Source: an uncultured Caulobacteraceae bacterium (lineage in GTDB: Bacteria > Pseudomonadota > Alphaproteobacteria > Caulobacterales > Aquidulcibacteraceae). Taken from it: a stretch of DNA of 34,952 bases. The DNA lies in contig CADEDT010000016.1 of assembly GCA_902826145.1 (NCBI GenBank), forward strand, positions 1 to 34,952. Direction: 5' to 3'. Position numbers and translations under genes: made by a program. The notes under the pieces are model-generated. The model did no database searches and was not told the origin of the DNA. It saw only the letters and a program-made list of their open reading frames with translations. Positions 25,172 to 32,432 of this stretch are shown here, in pieces; the stretch's first letter is position 1; each line of letters opens with the position of its first letter.

Positions 25172-25232
25172 GCGGCAACTTTGCGCGCGGAGGCGTGACG
25201 GTTTAAGCGGTGCATCCCACTTGGATTCGCTG

Positions 25233-26822
25233 ATGACAGATCTCACCACCCTCGCCGCCGCCGCCAAAGCGTGGCCCTTCGAACAAGCGCGCCTAGTGCT
25301 GGAGCGGTACCAGAAACATCCGAAAGACGTGGTGACGTTCGAGACCGGCTACGGCCCCTCGGGCTTGCCACACATCGGCACGTTTGGCGAAGTCGTGCGC
25401 ACGTCGATGGTGCGCCATGCGTTCCGTGTGCTCACCGGCGATAAGATCAAGACCCGCATCATCTGCGTCTCCGACGACATGGACGGGATGCGCAAGATCC
25501 CGGACAACATCCCGAACCCGCAGTCGCTCGAGCCTTATCTTCAGCAGCCGCTGACGGCCGTGCCCGATCCGTTCGGTACGCACGATAGCTTCGCAGCGCA
25601 CAACAATGCGCGCTTGCGGGCGTTCTTGGATGGCTTCGGCTTTGAGTATGAATTCAAATCGGCGACCGAGCTCTACAAGTCCGGCGCGTTCGACGCTGCG
25701 CTGCTCAACGCGCTGAGGGCCTATGACGAGATCATGGCCATCATGCTGCCGACGCTCGGCGAAGAACGGCGCAAGACCTATAGCCCCTTCCTGCCGATCT
25801 CGCCCAAGAGTGGCCGCGTGCTCTACGTTCCCATGAAGAAGATCGACGCCGCCAACGGCACGATCACCTTCGACGACGAAGACGGTGAAGAGATCACGCA
25901 GTCCGTCACCGGCGGGCGCGCCAAGATGCAATGGAAGCCGGACTTCGGCATGCGCTGGGCAGCGCTCGGCGTCGATTTCGAAATGTTCGGCAAGGATCAC
26001 CAGCCGAACCAGCCGGTTTACGCGCGCATCTGCAAGGCGCTCGGCGCCGAGCCGCCGGTGAACTATGTCTACGAACTCTTCCTCGACCAGCATGGCGAGA
26101 AGATTTCGAAGACCAAGGGCAACGGCATCAGCGTCGAGCAATGGCTCTCCTACGCCGCGCCGGAGTCACTCTCGCTCTACAATTTCCAAAAGCCGCGCAC
26201 GGCCAAGAAGCTCTATTTCGACGTCATCCCCAAGGCGGTCGATGAATACATCAGCTTCGTCGACGCTTATCACGGCCAGAACATCGCCGAGCAGATCGAG
26301 AACCCGGCGTGGCACATCCACAACGGCAATCCGCCGAAGGACCTGTCGCCGATTTCCTTCGCGCTGCTGATGAACCTCGTCTCCGCCGCAAACGCCGAGA
26401 CGAAGGATCATCTCTGGGCCTTCATCGCCAAGTATGCGAAGGGCGCGACGCCGCAAACGCACCCATTCTTGGACAAGCTCACCGACTACGCGATTGCCTA
26501 TTTCAACGACTTCGTGAAGCCGACGAAGAAATTCCGCGCCGCGACTGATAAGGAACGCGCCGCGTTCGAAGATTTGATCAAGCGTTTCGACGCGCTCCCG
26601 GCCGACACGACTGACGGCGAAGCCATCCAAAACGAAGTCTACGCTGTCGGCAAAGAGCACGGCTTCGAGCCGCTGCGCGATTGGTTCAAGGCGCTCTACG
26701 AAGTGCTGTTCGGCGTCGAGAGCGGACCGCGCTTTGGCCAGTTTGCAGCGATCTTCAGCGTGCGCGAGACAAGCGCGCTCCTGCGCCGCGGCCTCGCCGG
26801 CGAATTGATGAAGGCCGCGTAG
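25233..26822 (+). CDS. lysS: Lysyl-tRNA synthetase, class I
   Basis: Charges tRNA-Lys. This 529-residue enzyme is the class I type (Rossmann catalytic core), found in archaea and in alphaproteobacteria in place of the common class II form. The class I signatures are present: HIGT at residues 47-50 (variant of HIGH) within [21 protein letters not shown], and KISKTKG at 290-296 (KMSKS loop). Also diagnostic are [17 protein letters not shown] and [21 protein letters not shown] prefer the ATG at 25233 to the TTG at 25221. Three hairpins lie between it and the next gene. Confidence 0.97.
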   Translation: MTDLTTLAAAAKAWPFEQARLVLERYQKHPKDVVTFETGYGPSGLPHIGTFGEVVRTSMVRHAFRVLTGDKIKTRIICVSDDMDGMRKIPDNIPNPQSLEPYLQQPLTAVPDPFGTHDSFAAHNNARLRAFLDGFGFEYEFKSATELYKSGAFDAALLNALRAYDEIMAIMLPTLGEERRKTYSPFLPISPKSGRVLYVPMKKIDAANGTITFDDEDGEEITQSVTGGRAKMQWKPDFGMRWAALGVDFEMFGKDHQPNQPVYARICKALGAEPPVNYVYELFLDQHGEKISKTKGNGISVEQWLSYAAPESLSLYNFQKPRTAKKLYFDVIPKAVDEYISFVDAYHGQNIAEQIENPAWHIHNGNPPKDLSPISFALLMNLVSAANAETKDHLWAFIAKYAKGATPQTHPFLDKLTDYAIAYFNDFVKPTKKFRAATDKERAAFEDLIKRFDALPADTTDGEAIQNEVYAVGKEHGFEPLRDWFKALYEVLFGVESGPRFGQFAAIFSVRETSALLRRGLAGELMKAA

Positions 26823-26826
26823 CGCC

Positions 26827-26843
26827 CAGGCGTTTTTCGCCTG
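26827..26843 (+). terminator. First hairpin after lysS
   Basis: CAGGCG/CGCCTG stem closing a TTTTT loop, four bases after the lysS stop. No T-run follows the stem, so it may act by Rho-dependent means or as an RNA end stabiliser. Confidence 0.4.
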
Positions 26844-26846
26844 ACG

Positions 26847-26900
26847 CGCGGACGCAGTTGAGGCGCGTCCGCGACGTACTAGGTTCGATGGCGAACCTAG
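26847..26900 (+). repeat. Two further perfect inverted repeats upstream of the nuclease-like gene
   Basis: CGCGGACGC (26847-26855) pairs with GCGTCCGCG (26865-26873), and CTAGGTTCG (26879-26887) pairs with CGAACCTAG (26892-26900) around an ATGG loop. Both stems are nine bases without mismatch. The second stem ends inside AGGAG, the likely ribosome site of the gene starting at 26910, so folding could limit its translation. Confidence 0.6.
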
Positions 26901-26909
26901 GAGCGTGTC

Positions 26910-27314
26910 GTGATCGGTTTGCTCTTTGCACTGGCTGTGAGCGCCAACAGCGTTGAGGTGGTTGGCGCAGATTCCGTGCGCGCGAACGGACACGTGTTTC
27001 GTCTCTACGACATCGACGCCCCGCAGGTCGGCGCGCAATGCCGGCGCGAACGCGACCGAGCTGCGGCAACGGCAGCTTATGTCAGCCACCTCATCGCCAA
27101 CGCCGAAAGCGTCGAGATCATTCCAGGCTACGATCCGCGCGGGCGGCAAAACTGGCCGCGCGATCACGTTGGCAGACGCCTCGCCGACATTCGCATCGAT
27201 GGCGTCGACCTTGGTGAATTGCTGAAACAGCAAGGTCGCGCCGTGCACTGGAATAACTACCAGACGTTCAACTGGTGCGGCACGCGCGAGGCGCAGCCTA
27301 CTCACACACGCTGA
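26910..27314 (+). CDS. Staphylococcal-nuclease-like (SNase) domain protein, catalytic Glu apparently replaced
   Basis: A 134-residue protein with the SNase (thermonuclease) OB-fold pattern: VEVVGADSVRANGHVFRLYDIDAPQVGAQC, then an Arg/Ala-rich helix, and VGRRLADIRIDGVDLGELLKQQGRAVHW. By alignment to nuclease numbering, Asp21, Arg35, Asp40 and Arg87 have counterparts (Asp21, Arg31, Asp36 and Arg in GRRLAD), but the general-base Glu43 is Gln39 (DAPQ instead of DAPE or DTPE). The GDT of active enzymes is ADS. It may therefore be inactive or act as a binding domain. The GTG at 26910 is the only start before an in-frame stop at 26898, with AGGAG upstream. The N-terminus is hydrophobic for only about 12 residues, a very short signal if it is one. 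It has three cysteines. Confidence 0.8.
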   Translation: MIGLLFALAVSANSVEVVGADSVRANGHVFRLYDIDAPQVGAQCRRERDRAAATAAYVSHLIANAESVEIIPGYDPRGRQNWPRDHVGRRLADIRIDGVDLGELLKQQGRAVHWNNYQTFNWCGTREAQPTHTR

Positions 27315-27360
27315 GCAAACCCTGACGCCGCCTGTCAGGTAATCCGCGCTAGCAAGCGCG

Positions 27361-28107
27361 ATGCAATCCCGCCGCCTCTTTCTCGCAACCGGCCTCGCCG
27401 CTTGCGCCACGGACCGCCCCATGCCCGCCGACACGATCTACGAATTCCGCGACTACACGCTGCGCCCTAGTCAGCGTGATACACTCATCGAGCTGTTCGA
27501 ACGCGAATTCATCGAGCCGCAAGACGCGCTCGGCGCCCACGTTCGCGCTACCTTCCGCGATCTCGACAATCCCGATCGCTTCGTCTGGATCAGAAGCTTT
27601 GCGAACGCAGAGATGCGCTACGCAGCACTCGACGGCTTCTACACCGGCCCTGTCTGGCAAACGCATCGCACCGCCGCGAATGCGACGATCATCGATTCCG
27701 ACAACGTACTGCAGCTACGTCCAATCAGCGGGATTATACCCGAAACGCCCCGTCCACCCATTGGCGCGACGGCAATCCCCACCGCCATGATCCTCGCGAC
27801 AATCTATTATTCGAGCGACGAAGTGGCCTTTCGCGCGCGCTTTAGCGACAATATCGAGCCTCGTCTGCGCGAGCTTCACGCCGCACCGTTTGCCACCTTC
27901 GCGACGGAGCACGCGCCTAACGCCTATCCACGTCTGCCTGTCCGAGACGATACAGCGTTTCTGACGCTAACGCGCTTTACCTCACCCGAGGCATATGCCG
28001 AGAAGCTCGACGCGGTCGCGGCCATCGAACGCTCGCTCGCCTCGCACCTAGCAAGGCCGATGGAGCTCCGTCGCTTGCAGCCGACTGCGCGTTCCGCTTT
28101 GCGCTGA
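27361..28107 (+). CDS. NIPSNAP family protein, probably TAT lipoprotein
   Basis: A 248-residue protein with two ferredoxin-like NIPSNAP repeats: TIYEFRDYTLRPSQRDTLIELFEREFIEPQ with FVWIRSFANAEMRYAALDGFYTGPVW, then AMILATIYYSSDEVAFRARFSDNIEPRL with TLTRFTSPEAYAEKL. In bacteria these proteins have no settled function. The N-terminus MQSRRLFLATGLAACATD reads as a short twin-arginine signal with lipobox LAAC (Cys15), suggesting export; the Met at residue 21 is an alternative cytosolic start. No clear ribosome site is present. It is 46 bases after the nuclease-like gene and convergent with the decarboxylase gene across 158 bases. Confidence 0.82.
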   Translation: MQSRRLFLATGLAACATDRPMPADTIYEFRDYTLRPSQRDTLIELFEREFIEPQDALGAHVRATFRDLDNPDRFVWIRSFANAEMRYAALDGFYTGPVWQTHRTAANATIIDSDNVLQLRPISGIIPETPRPPIGATAIPTAMILATIYYSSDEVAFRARFSDNIEPRLRELHAAPFATFATEHAPNAYPRLPVRDDTAFLTLTRFTSPEAYAEKLDAVAAIERSLASHLARPMELRRLQPTARSALR

Positions 28108-28190
28108 ACTGACGAAACGTCACGCGGGACTCACGCCGCCGGCGAAGATCGACACTTCAGCGACGTCACATTGCGCTTTGTGCACGAACA

Positions 28191-28232
28191 GTCGCATTTG
28201 TCATGCCAGGCACAACGCATTACGAATGCGAC
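28191..28232. repeat. Inverted repeat in the convergent gap
   Basis: GTCGCATT (28191-28198) and AATGCGAC (28225-28232) are perfect reverse complements around 26 bases that can form an inner TTG/CAA and TGC/GCA stem. A nine-base direct repeat, GCGACGTCA, occurs at 28160-28168 and 28228-28236. There is no T-run. It might be a terminator for both convergent genes or another structured RNA end. Confidence 0.4.
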
Positions 28233-28265
28233 GTCATAGAACGCCGGTCGTTTGCGACAGCGTTG

Positions 28266-29678
28266 TCACGCGTTCGTGTGCCGCTCCGCACGCCACGCGC
28301 TCAGAAGTGCATCTGCGCTGCGGTCAATGTCAGCGTCAGTCGTGTTCGCGCTAATGACGGAGATGCGAATGATCTGCCGCCCGCGCCAATTGGCGCCGCC
28401 GACAAAGCACACACCGTCGCGCTGAATGCGGGCGATAGTGCGATCTGTCAGCGCATCGGCAGTCGCGCCGTCCATGTCGGTTCCAAGGCGCACGGCGACC
28501 TGGTTCAACACCACGTCGTTCATCACCTCGACGCTCGGCTCTGCGCTCAGACGTTCCGCCATACGCCGCGCCTGCTCGCAGTGACAGCTAACCATCGACG
28601 CTATGCCCTCGCGCCCAAGCGACTTGATCATCGCCCAAGTCGCAAAACCCCGCGCACGCCGCGAGAGCTCTGGCGCGTAATCAGCTGGGTGCCGCTCTTG
28701 GCCCTCTGGGAGATATGACGCCGCGATCAGCATGGCGCGCCGATGCGCCTCGGCGTTACGAACGATCGCGTAGCCGCTGTCATGCGGCGTCTGCAGCCAC
28801 TTATGCCCGTCAACGCCCCAAGAATCCGCCAACTCCAAGCCGTGCCCCAGATGTGCGCGATCCGGGCACGCTCGCGCCCAGAGGCCGAACGCGCCATCGA
28901 TATGCAGCCATGCGCCTTTCGCATGCGCGGCTTCCGCGATTTCGGTGAAAGGGTCGAAGCCACCTGAATTGATGTGCCCAGCCTGCGCGATCGCAATGAT
29001 TGGCCCGTCGAGTTTTTCGATGGTGCGCGCGAACGCGCTAGGCTTCATCAGCCCCTGCTCTGTCACCGGCACGCTGACCACGCGCTTGGCGCCTAGTCCG
29101 AGATAGCGAAGCCCGGAAAACACCGTCGAATGCGCTTCTTCACCCAGGACGACATGCACGTTCGGTGCACCGAACAAGCCATCGGCCTCTACATCCCATC
29201 CAACACGCCGCAACACCTCGCCGCGCGCCGCGGCCAAGCAGGTGAAGTTGGCGATCGTCGCGCCCGTCACGAAGCCGACAGACGACTCGCGCGGCAGATC
29301 GAGCAGATCGAGCAGCCAACGGCCCGAAACCTCCTCGCACGCCGATGACGCCGGCGTCGCGTGCGCGTTGCCGGTGTTTTGCCCCCATGCACTTGTCAGC
29401 CAATCGGCGGCGACGCCTGCCGGTTCAGTCGCGCCAATCACCCAACCGAAGAAGCGCGGGCCGACCATGTTCGCGAGGCCCGGCTCCGCAAGCGACGCCA
29501 GTTCGGCAATGACTTGTTCAATCGGCGCGCCATGCTCCGGCACGGCAGCTTCAAACGCGGCACGCGCTTCAGCATAGGTCTGCGCCGGCCGCGCTGGGGC
29601 CTCGGCTCGACCTGATCGATACATCACCGCTCGCTCGGCAACGTCTCGCAACACCGCGCGCATCTTGTCGGCGTCCAT
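28266..29678 (-). CDS. Pyridoxal-phosphate-dependent amino acid decarboxylase family protein
   Basis: A 470-residue fold-type I PLP enzyme of the group II decarboxylase family (aromatic amino acid/glutamate decarboxylase-like). GVDGHKWLQTPHDSGYAIV contains the Schiff-base lysine, Lys293. AWLHIDGAFGLWA gives the Asp that pairs with the pyridine nitrogen, and GFVTGATIANFTCLAAAR the phosphate-binding loop. GPRFFGWVIGATEPAG and NTGNAHATPASSACEE near the N-terminus are typical of bacterial members with unassigned substrate. It is cytosolic. The ATG at 29678 has GGAGGAGG five bases upstream. It is divergent from the glycosyltransferase gene with a 147-base gap. The substrate amino acid cannot be read from the sequence. 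Confidence 0.92.
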   Translation of the reverse strand: MDADKMRAVLRDVAERAVMYRSGRAEAPARPAQTYAEARAAFEAAVPEHGAPIEQVIAELASLAEPGLANMVGPRFFGWVIGATEPAGVAADWLTSAWGQNTGNAHATPASSACEEVSGRWLLDLLDLPRESSVGFVTGATIANFTCLAAARGEVLRRVGWDVEADGLFGAPNVHVVLGEEAHSTVFSGLRYLGLGAKRVVSVPVTEQGLMKPSAFARTIEKLDGPIIAIAQAGHINSGGFDPFTEIAEAAHAKGAWLHIDGAFGLWARACPDRAHLGHGLELADSWGVDGHKWLQTPHDSGYAIVRNAEAHRRAMLIAASYLPEGQERHPADYAPELSRRARGFATWAMIKSLGREGIASMVSCHCEQARRMAERLSAEPSVEVMNDVVLNQVAVRLGTDMDGATADALTDRTIARIQRDGVCFVGGANWRGRQIIRISVISANTTDADIDRSADALLSAWRAERHTNA

Positions 29679-29761
29679 GCCGTCCTCCTCCGCGGCTTCT
29701 AGCGCTTGCGCACCCGCGCTTCACGCTGAAAGCGGACATGACTGCCGCGAACTTCCCCTTT

Positions 29762-29780
29762 TGGTTGTATTCCACAACCA
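29762..29780. repeat. Small inverted repeat in the divergent gap
   Basis: TGGTTGT (29762-29768) and ACAACCA (29774-29780) around ATTCC, between the divergent decarboxylase and glycosyltransferase genes. It could be an operator for either gene; nothing more supports it. Confidence 0.3.
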
Positions 29781-29825
29781 CAACCGTCTTGCGAGCGATG
29801 CTACTTCTCGTTGAGTGGATAACTC

Positions 29826-31319
29826 ATGGGGATGGACGGGGCTGTACGGCTCGATGGCCTCAAAGAGGCCGCCGCGACGGTTGACACCGCCGCGCTCGAC
29901 GACGCCCGCTTCGGATTTCACCGCGCCCACCCGCACCGCTCCGCAAAGCGTACGATCTACTACACGCAGGGCTTGGCGTTTTTAGCGCTCAGCGCCGCGC
30001 TTATCTCGGCTGCGGTTGCCGCGCCGGCGCTTACCTTCAACATCGCGCACTACGCCGCGCTCATCTTCTTTGCCTGCGCTATTGCCTGGCGCCTGGCCGC
30101 CGCATCCAATCTCACGCCAACTCTCTGGCGCATCTCCGATCGCGAAGACGTCCCAGTCTACACAATCCTTTGCCCCGTCTATCGAGAAGCCAACGTCGTG
30201 CCCGATCTCGTGGCGGCCCTTGATCGCCTCGATTATCCAAAATCCGCGCTGGATCTAAAGATCCTCGTTGAAGGCGACGATCCCGACACCATTGCAGCCG
30301 CGCTTGCGGTCTCCGCCTCGTCACACATCGAAGTTGTGATCATTCCGGCTTGCGTGCCACGCACCAAGCCGAAGGCGCTCAATGTCGGACTCGCACGAGC
30401 GCGCGGGGAGTTTGTCGTCGTCTACGACGCGGAGGATCGGCCGAACGAGCATCAGCTGCGCGCAGCCCTGGCCGCATTCGAGGATGGAGGACGGCGCCTC
30501 GCCTGTGTGCAGGCGCCGCTCAACATCGACAATGCCAACGTGTCGTGGATCGCAGAACAATTCGCCGCCGAATACGCCATCCAGTTCCGCGAGATGTTGC
30601 CCTTCCTCTCGCGCCTCGGCTTGCCGCTGCCGCTGGGCGGCACCAGCAATCACTTCCGCACCAACGTCCTGCGTGAGATCGGCGGTTGGGATCCCTATAA
30701 CGTCACCGAAGATGCTGATCTCGGCTACCGGCTTGCGCGTTACGGCTGGCGCGCGGACGTCATCGGCCCACCAACTGACGAAGAGGCGCCGATCACATTC
30801 GGCGCCTGGTTCAAGCAACGTACGCGTTGGATCAAAGGCCATTTGCAGACGTGGCTCGTGCTCATGCGCAATCCGTTCCGCACCGTTCGTGAAATGGGCC
30901 TCGGCGCGTTCGCCTCGATGCAGCTCGTATTCGGCGGCGGATTGCTTGCCTCATTCGTGCACGGGCCGCTCGCCTTCATCGTCCTGACAGCAATGCTCTC
31001 GCACTACAACTTAGCGCCGCTGGACTTCATTCTAACGCTCACGGGCTATTGCGTCGCGGTCTTCGCCGCTCTTACCGCGTGTGCGCTATCGAACAATTTC
31101 ACGCACATACGAGCCGCCCTCACAATGCCTTTGTACTGGCCGCTCTCGACACTCGCCGCGTACTGCGCGCTCTGGGAACTGATCGTTCGTCCGCATCACT
31201 GGTCGAAGACGGCGCACGGCGTCTCGCCAAGAGAGCGCAGCGTCTCGCTCATGCCGCTGCGCCGCGTTCAGAGCGTCGAGAGCAAACTACACATCGCTTC
31301 CACATCAGCCTCAGCCTGA
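29826..31319 (+). CDS. Membrane family 2 glycosyltransferase
   Basis: A 497-residue processive-type GT2 enzyme. Two N-terminal helices lie at about residues 45-95. The catalytic domain follows, with VYTILCPVYREANVVPDLVAALDRLDYP (about 111-138), VEGDDPDT (148-155), VVVYDAEDRP (197-206, the nucleotide-sugar/metal Asp region), TEDADLGYRL (294-303, catalytic base) and QRTRW (331-335), the motif of cellulose/hyaluronan-synthase-like enzymes. About four more helices occupy residues 345-470. It would add sugars from nucleotide donors to an envelope polysaccharide or lipid. No other polysaccharide gene is in the window. There are two close ATG starts, at 29826 and 29832. Its 3' end overlaps the convergent PLP gene by 52 bases. 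Confidence 0.92.
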   Translation: MGMDGAVRLDGLKEAAATVDTAALDDARFGFHRAHPHRSAKRTIYYTQGLAFLALSAALISAAVAAPALTFNIAHYAALIFFACAIAWRLAAASNLTPTLWRISDREDVPVYTILCPVYREANVVPDLVAALDRLDYPKSALDLKILVEGDDPDTIAAALAVSASSHIEVVIIPACVPRTKPKALNVGLARARGEFVVVYDAEDRPNEHQLRAALAAFEDGGRRLACVQAPLNIDNANVSWIAEQFAAEYAIQFREMLPFLSRLGLPLPLGGTSNHFRTNVLREIGGWDPYNVTEDADLGYRLARYGWRADVIGPPTDEEAPITFGAWFKQRTRWIKGHLQTWLVLMRNPFRTVREMGLGAFASMQLVFGGGLLASFVHGPLAFIVLTAMLSHYNLAPLDFILTLTGYCVAVFAALTACALSNNFTHIRAALTMPLYWPLSTLAAYCALWELIVRPHHWSKTAHGVSPRERSVSLMPLRRVQSVESKLHIASTSASA

Positions 31320-32272
31320 CTCCACGACACGACGAGCCGGGCCTCCCCCGGGCCCCAATCGTAGAACTGCGCGCCGGCATCACGCAGCTTTCTAAGGCCG
31401 TCCGCACCTGCCTTGATGAATACCTGATTGGACTCTACCGGCACGGAGACGTGTTTCCCTGCGGCCTCGCCAAGCTGTCTCGCCAAGGCGTTCGTGCGCT
31501 CCGCCCGCTTAAGCCACAAGCCATCCTCCAGATACGCGAGCAATTGCGCCGCAACGAACCGGCCCTTGGACAGCAGGTGCCCGCTGCGTTTGCGCCGGCG
31601 CTCAATCTCTTCTGCAAGCTCCAAGTCAAAGCAAACAATAGCCTCCGCCGCGAGCGCCCCATTCTTGGTTGCGCCAAAGGACAGAAGATCGACGCCGGCG
31701 CGCCAAGTGATCTCCGCGGGCTTGCATTTCAGCGCCGCCACTGCGTTTCCGAACCGCGCGCCATCGACGTGAAAACCCAAACCAGCCCGCTTGGTCACCT
31801 CACCCAGCGCCGCCATCTCGTCCGGCCTATAAACTGCCCCCCGCTCCGTTGTTTGCGAGACTGAGAGCACCGACGGCGTGACCGCGTGGATATCGCGCGT
31901 ATTGCGCGCGATGCACTCTTCCAGCGCCACTGCGCTGACCTTCGCAGCAGCGCCGTCGATCAGCACCAGCTTCGCGCCGCCGGAATAGAACTCCGCCGCG
32001 CCGCATTCATCGCGCTCGATATGTGCTTCGCGGTGACACAGCACCGCGCCCCAAGGCGGCGTCAAGCTCGCAATTGAGATTGCGTTCGCTGCCGTGCCGC
32101 TCGCGACTGTGAACACGCGTACGTCGCGCTCAAACACTTCGCCGAACGCTGCATCGAGACGATGAGACCATTGGTCTTCGCCGTACGCCGCTGTTGCGCC
32201 TTCGTTTACGCGTGTTAGCGCCGCGATAATCTCTGGCGCCGCGGGCGCTGTGTTGTCCGAGCGAAAGTTCAT
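31268..32272 (-). CDS. Threonine-aldolase-type PLP enzyme (beta-eliminating lyase family)
   Basis: A 334-residue fold-type I PLP protein matching low-specificity L-threonine aldolase, which cleaves threonine to glycine and acetaldehyde. The N-terminus MNFRSDNTAPAAPEI fits the family. VASGTAANAISIASLTPPWGAVLCHREAHI gives the phosphate loop and the His that stacks on the cofactor. GLGFHVDGARFGNAVAAL supplies the cofactor Asp and an Arg. SFGATKNGALAAEA contains the Schiff-base lysine, Lys203. It is cytosolic. The last 17 codons lie over the end of the glycosyltransferase gene on the other strand. It is divergent from the hybrid kinase gene (160 bases). Other beta-eliminating lyases share these motifs, so the substrate remains an inference. 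Confidence 0.92.
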   Translation of the reverse strand: MNFRSDNTAPAAPEIIAALTRVNEGATAAYGEDQWSHRLDAAFGEVFERDVRVFTVASGTAANAISIASLTPPWGAVLCHREAHIERDECGAAEFYSGGAKLVLIDGAAAKVSAVALEECIARNTRDIHAVTPSVLSVSQTTERGAVYRPDEMAALGEVTKRAGLGFHVDGARFGNAVAALKCKPAEITWRAGVDLLSFGATKNGALAAEAIVCFDLELAEEIERRRKRSGHLLSKGRFVAAQLLAYLEDGLWLKRAERTNALARQLGEAAGKHVSVPVESNQVFIKAGADGLRKLRDAGAQFYDWGPGEARLVVSWSQAEADVEAMCSLLSTL

Positions 32273-32432
32273 GAGCTCTTACCTCGCATCGCCACGCGCA
32301 ATGTTTGCTTCATACCTTATCCACGCTTCGCGCAATCTTCGTTTCAATTCGGCACGCAATCGCCATCGTTACGAACGCTTGCTTTACGGAGCTGCGCTAG
32401 CGTTACCGGGAAATTAGCCATCGGGGTGGGCG

